A DNA stretch of 64,000 bases from assembly GCA_902604855.1 (NCBI GenBank), contig CACLAF010000002.1, positions 1 to 64,000 on the forward strand. Direction: 5' to 3'. The number at the start of each line of letters is the position of its first letter. Position 1 is the stretch's first letter. Under the pieces are notes generated by a model that had not been told where the DNA came from, did not search any database, and saw only the letters and a list, made by a program, of their open reading frames with translations. The position numbers and the translations under genes are program-made. Positions 58,146 through 64,000 of the stretch are shown piece by piece. The DNA comes from an uncultured SAR86 cluster bacterium. GTDB lineage: Bacteria; Pseudomonadota; Gammaproteobacteria; Magnimaribacterales; Magnimaribacteraceae.

Positions 58146-58975
58146 CTATTTAATTTTTCAATATAACTTTCAATTAACTTTCCTGAAATAGAGATATTTC
58201 CAGTTGGAACTTGAGGTAATTCTTTAAAGTTAAACCAATCTGCTTTATCGATTTCCACGCCATCGGGACTAATAAGCCCTTCATCATATTCGGCGTGGTA
58301 TCCAAGCATAAGTTGGCTTGGAAAAGGCCAAGATTGACTTCCATAATAAGTAATATTTTTAATTCTTACACTCACCTCCTCAAAAACCTCCCTCTCAATC
58401 GCCGATTCAGCGGACTCACCAGGTTCGATAAAGCCTGCTAGTGTGCTATAAAATTCTCCTGGAAAATTCTTATTATGAGCTAATAAGAGTTCTTCGCCAT
58501 TTGTAACTAGGACAATAATACATGGTGAAATTGTTGGATATATAAGCTTATTCTTGCATTCACATATCATTGCCCTCTCGGTTTCATGAGCATTTATTCC
58601 CTTTCCACATCCTCCACAAAACTGATTTGAAGTATACCAATTGTCAATTTGAAGAGACCTAGAGAAAATGTTAAATATCGAATCAGGAATTCTTCCTAGA
58701 AGACTTCTTAGAGGACACAAGATCATTTCATCTGATATAGGTGAAGAATCCTCTAAGCAAGAGACGAAACAAGGTCTTTTACCAAGGTAACCTAAGAAAT
58801 GTTTATTGATAAATTTCATTTCAGACCACTTAAGATCGTCATCTTCAAATATCAAAACTTCAGAAGCCTTAGAAGTTAAAAATTCTTGATTTCTTAAGAT
58901 AATTGATACACCTGGTTCAGGTGAAGTATTGATATTTTCTGGCGTAAATACTAAATTATTGTTTACGGGAATCAT
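58142..58975 (-). CDS. nudC: NADH pyrophosphatase (NudC)
   Basis: FCGGCGKGINAHETERAMICEC zinc region; Nudix box GFIEPGESAESAIEREVFEEVSV; SQSWPFPSQLMLGY. Confidence 0.95.
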   Translation of the reverse strand: MIPVNNNLVFTPENINTSPEPGVSIILRNQEFLTSKASEVLIFEDDDLKWSEMKFINKHFLGYLGKRPCFVSCLEDSSPISDEMILCPLRSLLGRIPDSIFNIFSRSLQIDNWYTSNQFCGGCGKGINAHETERAMICECKNKLIYPTISPCIIVLVTNGEELLLAHNKNFPGEFYSTLAGFIEPGESAESAIEREVFEEVSVRIKNITYYGSQSWPFPSQLMLGYHAEYDEGLISPDGVEIDKADWFNFKELPQVPTGNISISGKLIESYIEKLNS

Positions 58976-59038
58976 TTTTTAAGTTTAAGCTATTAAAGAA
59001 TAGTTTAAAATACATAAATAAATTAAAAGAGGGTAAGC

Positions 59039-60409
59039 ATGCACACAATAGTCATGGATCAAGGAATGTTGGTATCTGGAATAATTCTGGCTGTTAGTTT
59101 TATTCTTATTTTTACAGAAACACTTCACGGATTTCATAGAGTTAAAGTTGCAATGGCTGGAGCCGCTGTAATGCTTGTTGTTGGTCAATCCTATGGTTTC
59201 TATTCACCAGAAGCAGCATTTGAAGCTGTTGATTGGAATGTAGTATTTCTATTAGGTGCCATGATGGCTGTTGTATCTATCATGATCAATACTGGAGGAT
59301 TCGAAGTCCTGGCAGGCAATATAGGAAAAATAGCAAAAGGAAGACAATACCTGCTTCTTGCACTACTTGGAACAGCAGTAACCGTTATATCTCTTCTATT
59401 AGATAACGTTACAACAGTCGTAATATTTGGGCCTTTAATAGTGTTGATATGTCAAAAAATGAAAGTCAGTGCTATACCCTATTTAATGGCCGCAGCGTTA
59501 CTATCAGACACTGGTGGTGTCGCAACACTTGTAGGCGATCCTCCCAATCTAATGATTGGATCTGCTTTTGATATAGCATTTATGCCCTTCGCATATAAAA
59601 TGTTTCCTATAGTACTTGTTGCCTGGTTAGCAACTTTATACTTCATGAAGTTTTTATTTAAAGAAGAACTTGCAATCGTACCAGAAGGAAAATTTGAAGA
59701 GACCATTCCCTATAAAGATAAAAGCCTTTGGAATAAGTCACTTTCAATTTTAGGCTTAATGGTAATACTCTTCGTAATTCATAACACAATCCATTGGGAA
59801 CCTTGGATGGTAGCAGGAACGGGTTTGATTCTACTGACTATCCTTGCAAAAGAAATTGAATTTGAAGATGTTATGAAAAATATGACCCATGAAATACCCC
59901 TGCTTATGTTTTTTGTTGCCCTGTTTATGCTTGTTGGTGGTGTAGAGGGAAGCAAATTTCTTGAGTATTTAGGTCAATACATAGTTCCATTTATAATTGA
60001 TCCAGTTAGTGGAGAAGTCATTCAAGAGAATTTCATGATGACTTGTATCGCGTTAATGTGGGTTGCAGCTATTATGTCAGCTGCCATTGATAACATTCCA
60101 TTCACCGCAGCTATGATCCCCATAATTGCTTCACTAGAAGCAGTAGGAGTAAATATTGCTGCTTTATGTTGGTGTCTTGCGATAGGTGTAGGAATGGGAG
60201 GTAATGGAACGCACATAGGTTCTACAGCAAATGTCTATATTGTCACTGTCTCAGAGAAACTAGCGAAGACAACTGGAAATCCAGATATGGCGATAACCCC
60301 ACTTAAGTGGGCAAAAAAAGGTTTACCTGTAATGTTATTGACGTTGGTAATTTGTACAGTAATCATGTATATGTTCTTTGATTATTATGCCCTCCCGCTT
60401 CATCCTTGA
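59039..60409 (+). CDS. ArsB/NhaD-type ion transporter (IT superfamily, SLC13-like)
   Basis: ETLHGFHRVKVAMAGAAVMLVVGQ; LLDNVTTVVIFGPLIVLICQKM; LVGDPPNLMIGSA; SAAIDNIPFTAAMIPI. Confidence 0.9.
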   Translation: MHTIVMDQGMLVSGIILAVSFILIFTETLHGFHRVKVAMAGAAVMLVVGQSYGFYSPEAAFEAVDWNVVFLLGAMMAVVSIMINTGGFEVLAGNIGKIAKGRQYLLLALLGTAVTVISLLLDNVTTVVIFGPLIVLICQKMKVSAIPYLMAAALLSDTGGVATLVGDPPNLMIGSAFDIAFMPFAYKMFPIVLVAWLATLYFMKFLFKEELAIVPEGKFEETIPYKDKSLWNKSLSILGLMVILFVIHNTIHWEPWMVAGTGLILLTILAKEIEFEDVMKNMTHEIPLLMFFVALFMLVGGVEGSKFLEYLGQYIVPFIIDPVSGEVIQENFMMTCIALMWVAAIMSAAIDNIPFTAAMIPIIASLEAVGVNIAALCWCLAIGVGMGGNGTHIGSTANVYIVTVSEKLAKTTGNPDMAITPLKWAKKGLPVMLLTLVICTVIMYMFFDYYALPLHP

Positions 60410-61368
60410 TGAATCATAGATTTTGCGTAGCTCCTATGATGGATCGAACAGATCGTCATTGTAGATATTTCCATAGATTATTAACAAAAAGGAGCTTCTT
60501 ATACACCGAAATGCTGCATTCAAATGCAATTTTAAACGGTGATGTAAATAAATTACTTAAATTTAAGGCAGAAGAACATCCTTTGGCAATTCAACTAGGA
60601 GGATCTGATCCAAGCTCGTTAGCAGAAGCTTCAGTAATATCAGAGGAATTTGGTTTTAGAGAAATAAATCTTAATATTGGCTGTCCTAGCACCAAAGTGC
60701 AAAAAGGAAGATTTGGTGCTGTATTAATGAGAGAACCAGAATTGGTATCTAAGTGTATCTATGCCATGAAAAGGTCCGTAAGTGTACCCGTGACTGTTAA
60801 GTGCAGAATTGGGGTCGATGATATGGACGAAGACGCATATCTAGATAAGTTCATTAAAGAAGTCAGTTTTTCAGGATGTGAGACGTTCATAATACATGCA
60901 AGAAAAGCTTGGCTTAGGGGTTTAAGTCCTAAAGACAATAGAGAAATACCGCCTCTGAATTATCAAAGAGTCTACAAGCTCAAGGAAACCTTCCCTGAGC
61001 TAAACATTATTATTAATGGAGGTATCAAAACAATTAAAGAATCTATTGAACATTTGAACTATGTAGATGGTGTTATGTTAGGTAGAGAAGCATATGATAA
61101 TCCTTTTATTTTGACAGAAGTTGATAGTGAAATCTTTTCCGAACCAATGCACCCAATACGAAGAACTGATATCCTCTACAAACTGCTTCCGTATATTCAA
61201 TCTGAGATAGATCAAGGAACTAAAATATCTCACATTACAAAACATTTAATGGGACTTTTTAAAGGCTTTGAAGGTGCAAAAAATATAAGAAAGTATTTAG
61301 TATCTTTAAGCAATGAAGTCCAACCAGTTGATAACTATGAAAATTTTCTTTCAGAGATAGCAATATGA
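60406..61368 (+). CDS. dusA: tRNA-dihydrouridine synthase A
   Basis: HRFCVAPMMDRTDRHCRYFHRLL; INLNIGCPSTKVQKGRFGAVLM; FIIHARKAWLRGLSPKDNREIPPLNY. Confidence 0.95.
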   Translation: MMNHRFCVAPMMDRTDRHCRYFHRLLTKRSFLYTEMLHSNAILNGDVNKLLKFKAEEHPLAIQLGGSDPSSLAEASVISEEFGFREINLNIGCPSTKVQKGRFGAVLMREPELVSKCIYAMKRSVSVPVTVKCRIGVDDMDEDAYLDKFIKEVSFSGCETFIIHARKAWLRGLSPKDNREIPPLNYQRVYKLKETFPELNIIINGGIKTIKESIEHLNYVDGVMLGREAYDNPFILTEVDSEIFSEPMHPIRRTDILYKLLPYIQSEIDQGTKISHITKHLMGLFKGFEGAKNIRKYLVSLSNEVQPVDNYENFLSEIAI

Positions 61369-61817
61369 TTAATAAAATTAAGGATTTAATAACTAAGTTT
61401 GGTAATAAAGAAGAAATTGAAGAAGAGTCTTCAATATCGCAGCTCAATAATGCTTGTGCAGCGTTATTAGTAGAGATAGCCTTTGCGGACAAAGATTTTG
61501 ATGAAACTGAAAAAACTTCCTTGAAACAAACATTGATAGAGACTTATTCAATTGAAGGGGCTGAAATCGATGAAATAATAAGAGATGCAGAAGATACAGT
61601 ATCTGAAAGCACTTCACTTTATGGATACACTAGAATTGTTAATGATGAATTTGAGTATGAAGACAAATTAAGTCTTTTGAAGAATCTTTGGAAAGTCGCT
61701 TATGCCGACGGAAATCTTGATAAATATGAGGAGCATCTCATTAGAAAAATTTCTGACTTGGTTCATATTAGTCACAGTGACTACATTAATATAAAGCTAG
61801 AAGTCAGAGGTGATTAA
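61365..61817 (+). CDS. TerB family protein
   Basis: ACAALLVEIAFADKDFDETEKTSLKQTL; LLKNLWKVAYADGNLDKYEEHLIRKISDL. Confidence 0.88.
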   Translation: MINKIKDLITKFGNKEEIEEESSISQLNNACAALLVEIAFADKDFDETEKTSLKQTLIETYSIEGAEIDEIIRDAEDTVSESTSLYGYTRIVNDEFEYEDKLSLLKNLWKVAYADGNLDKYEEHLIRKISDLVHISHSDYINIKLEVRGD

Positions 61818-62506
61818 TTAAAATCATCAAATTCGTCAAAGTCATCGTCTACTTGACCATCAAGAATTTCAAATTCCCTACTTTGTAAGTAAGCATCACG
61901 AAAGAAAAGATACTCATCCCCTATTACAACACTTTCTAAACCAAGATATCTTGCCCGAGTATCTACTAAATCAATTGCAGTAAGAGAATATGCTGTCCGG
62001 TCATGATCTATCAACCACAGAGGAGTTAAAAATGCATCTGGGATCATAGAAAATGTATCTCTCATTGTGCTTGGTCCTAAACCTGGTAAAACTAAATAAG
62101 GACCATCAGGTACACCCCAAACTGCTAATGTCTGTCCAAAATCTTCGTCATTTTTATCAAAACCTAGGCCCGATGCTACATCGATAAATCCACCAATTCC
62201 TAGAGTTGAATTTATGGTAAATCTTGTTATGTCAGAAATTCCATCATTAAATTTACCTTGTAATATATTATTTATTGCTATGCTAAGATCTTCTATATTA
62301 CGAGTGAAATTCGTAATTGATGTTTCGATAAAGTCAGGTGTTACTCTTTTATAGAACCTTGCTATTGGAGAAGCAAATTGAAGATCAAGTGTTTGATTTA
62401 AATTATGAGTTCTCTCATTGACATTCTTTAGTGGATCAATTTCAGATTTAGCAGTATTACTTAAAATTAAAATAAACCCTATAAAACAAATCTTTATTAT
62501 GTTCAT
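61814..62506 (-). CDS. mlaA: MlaA/VacJ-like outer membrane lipid-asymmetry protein
   Basis: DPLKNVNERTHNLNQTLD; GFIDVASGLGFDKNDEDFGQTLAVWGVPDGPYLVLPGLGPSTMRDT. Confidence 0.92.
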   Translation of the reverse strand: MNIIKICFIGFILILSNTAKSEIDPLKNVNERTHNLNQTLDLQFASPIARFYKRVTPDFIETSITNFTRNIEDLSIAINNILQGKFNDGISDITRFTINSTLGIGGFIDVASGLGFDKNDEDFGQTLAVWGVPDGPYLVLPGLGPSTMRDTFSMIPDAFLTPLWLIDHDRTAYSLTAIDLVDTRARYLGLESVVIGDEYLFFRDAYLQSREFEILDGQVDDDFDEFDDFN

Positions 62507-63327
62507 TTAATTATGTTGATCTGAGGTATACCAGATGATTTCTTTTCCTTAAGAGCTTTTAATGAATCTACTAATTTCTCTGCTATGTTAACAAATTCCA
62601 TCTTTAAAAGTGGATGATTTTGAATATTGGAATCTTGTGAGATTTCCACCAAAGGGAGTTGAGTCAATAAATCTATAGAATATTCTTCAGAAAGTTTTTT
62701 TCCACCACCTTTTCCAAATAAGAAATATTTTTTGTCTTGATCGTCAGGTTGGAACCAACTCATATTCTCAATAAGTCCTGTTATTGGTTTATCTAATCTT
62801 TTAATCATTTCAATACCTTTTTTGCAGTCAGAAATTGAAACTTCTTGCGGTGTCGTGACGACTATTGAGGAAGTTAAAGGTATTCTTTGGAGTAAGGTTA
62901 ATTGAACATCGCCCGTTCCAGGAGGAGTGTCTACAATAAGATAATCTAATTCTCCCCAATCAGTCTGAGAAAGTAACTGCATAACGGCTCCGCTTACCAT
63001 TGGACCTCTCCAAATCACAGGCATATTTTCACCAGAAATTAATCCCATTGAGATGAACTTAATTCCTTCTTTGGTTAGTGGTTCGATAATCTGTGCTTTT
63101 GATAACTTCAATTCACCTGCAGATGAGCCAAGCATAATAGGTTGTGATGGACCATAAATATCTGCATCAACTAATCCTACAGAAAATCCTTTGTCCCTTA
63201 AAGCTAGTGCGATTTGAAGAGAAATAGCCGACTTACCAACTCCTCCTTTAGCTGAAAAGATACCTACGATATTCTTAACCTTTCTAAGAGTTTCAGGAAT
63301 CCTTAGTTTGTTATCTGATTGCGCCAT
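62503..63327 (-). CDS. apbC: Mrp/ApbC iron-sulfur cluster carrier ATPase
   Basis: IVGIFSAKGGVGKSAISLQIALAL; DADIYGPSQPIMLG; YLIVDTPPGTGDVQLTL; divergent from metG. Confidence 0.93.
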   Translation of the reverse strand: MAQSDNKLRIPETLRKVKNIVGIFSAKGGVGKSAISLQIALALRDKGFSVGLVDADIYGPSQPIMLGSSAGELKLSKAQIIEPLTKEGIKFISMGLISGENMPVIWRGPMVSGAVMQLLSQTDWGELDYLIVDTPPGTGDVQLTLLQRIPLTSSIVVTTPQEVSISDCKKGIEMIKRLDKPITGLIENMSWFQPDDQDKKYFLFGKGGGKKLSEEYSIDLLTQLPLVEISQDSNIQNHPLLKMEFVNIAEKLVDSLKALKEKKSSGIPQINIIK

Positions 63328-63394
63328 ATTTTGTTAAAAAAGAACTCGTGCAAGTAGGTTATAATTAACATTTATCTAATATTCTAACCCTACA

Positions 63395-64000
63395 ATGGCA
63401 CAAGATTCCGAAAAAAGATCAATTTTAGTAACAAGCGCTTTACCTTATGCAAATGCACCTTTACATCTTGGCCATATATTAGAACATACACAAACTGATA
63501 TTTGGGTTAGATTCCAAAAACTATACGGAAATGAATGTACTTACGTATGTGCAGATGACGCGCACGGAACTCCTATAATGTTAAAAGCAGAAGAGCTTTC
63601 TATGAGCCCTGAAGAATTAATTGAAATGATCTATAAAGAACATAAGAGTACTTTTGAAGATTTTAAAATTTCTCATGATAATTATCATTCAACACATAGT
63701 AATGAAAACAAAATTCTTTCTGAAAGAATATATAAATCTTTGGATGCAAAGGGCCTTATAGAAAAGAAAGTTATAAACCAGCTGTTTGATACTTCAAGAA
63801 ACATGTTTTTATCTGATAGATATGTCAAAGGAACATGTCCCAATTGTGGAGCTGAAGATCAATATGGAGATAATTGTGAGATATGCAGTGCTACATATAA
63901 TGCCATAGATTTAAAAGATCCTATATCTGTGCTAACAGGTACAGAGCCAATAATTAAGGAATCAGAACATCTGTTCTTTAAACTTAGTCTATTAAAAGAT
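63395..64000 (+). CDS. metG: Methionyl-tRNA synthetase (3' truncated by window edge)
   Basis: [70 protein letters not shown] zinc motif. Confidence 0.97.
   Translation, partial: MAQDSEKRSILVTSALPYANAPLHLGHILEHTQTDIWVRFQKLYGNECTYVCADDAHGTPIMLKAEELSMSPEELIEMIYKEHKSTFEDFKISHDNYHSTHSNENKILSERIYKSLDAKGLIEKKVINQLFDTSRNMFLSDRYVKGTCPNCGAEDQYGDNCEICSATYNAIDLKDPISVLTGTEPIIKESEHLFFKLSLLKD

Noticed and set aside
56765-58191. ORFs opposite or overlapping rne (56765, 57086, 57395, 57839, 57943)
   Set aside because: Products of the Lys-rich tail read in other frames; Phe/Leu/Ser-rich or Lys-rich low-complexity translations
61365-61817. Tellurite resistance determinant
   Set aside because: TerB-like domain alone; no ter operon partners
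1-64000. CRISPR arrays, tRNA/rRNA genes, transposases, phage integration modules
   Set aside because: None recognised when reading the sequence and ORF translations; a tRNAscan/minced run would be needed for certainty

Overview
AT-rich bacterial chromosome segment. Gene content and synteny indicate a marine gammaproteobacterium, possibly SAR86-like (lineage is inference). Housekeeping blocks: Na+-NQR operon (3' part of nqrB, nqrCDEF, apbE, nqrM), aceA, purB, mnmA/icd/clpS/clpA/infA, the rluC-yceD-rpmF-fabD-fabG-acpP-fabF-mltG-tmk-holB cluster divergent from rne, nudC, dusA, mlaA, mrp, and the 5' part of metG. Accessory blocks: a run of secreted, lipoprotein and TPR genes (about 18.4-26.4 kb), and a type I secretion locus (about 25.8-45.5 kb). 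That locus has a 3461-aa multidomain RTX/cadherin/Calx-beta surface protein, a putative outer-membrane barrel protein, TolC-like, ABC and HlyD components, a periplasmic MBL-fold hydrolase and a small membrane protein, with a divergently transcribed trypsin-like protease that looks like an autotransporter. This locus is the best candidate for an under-described system. Other observations: a frameshifted phoD-like remnant, small ORFs missing from the ORF track (including nqrM), a fab cluster lacking plsX/fabH/pabC, a structured rne leader, and an unusual insertion in an AGCS transporter. I recognised no tRNA, rRNA, CRISPR array or transposase by eye. All product calls come from reading the sequence; no database search was run.
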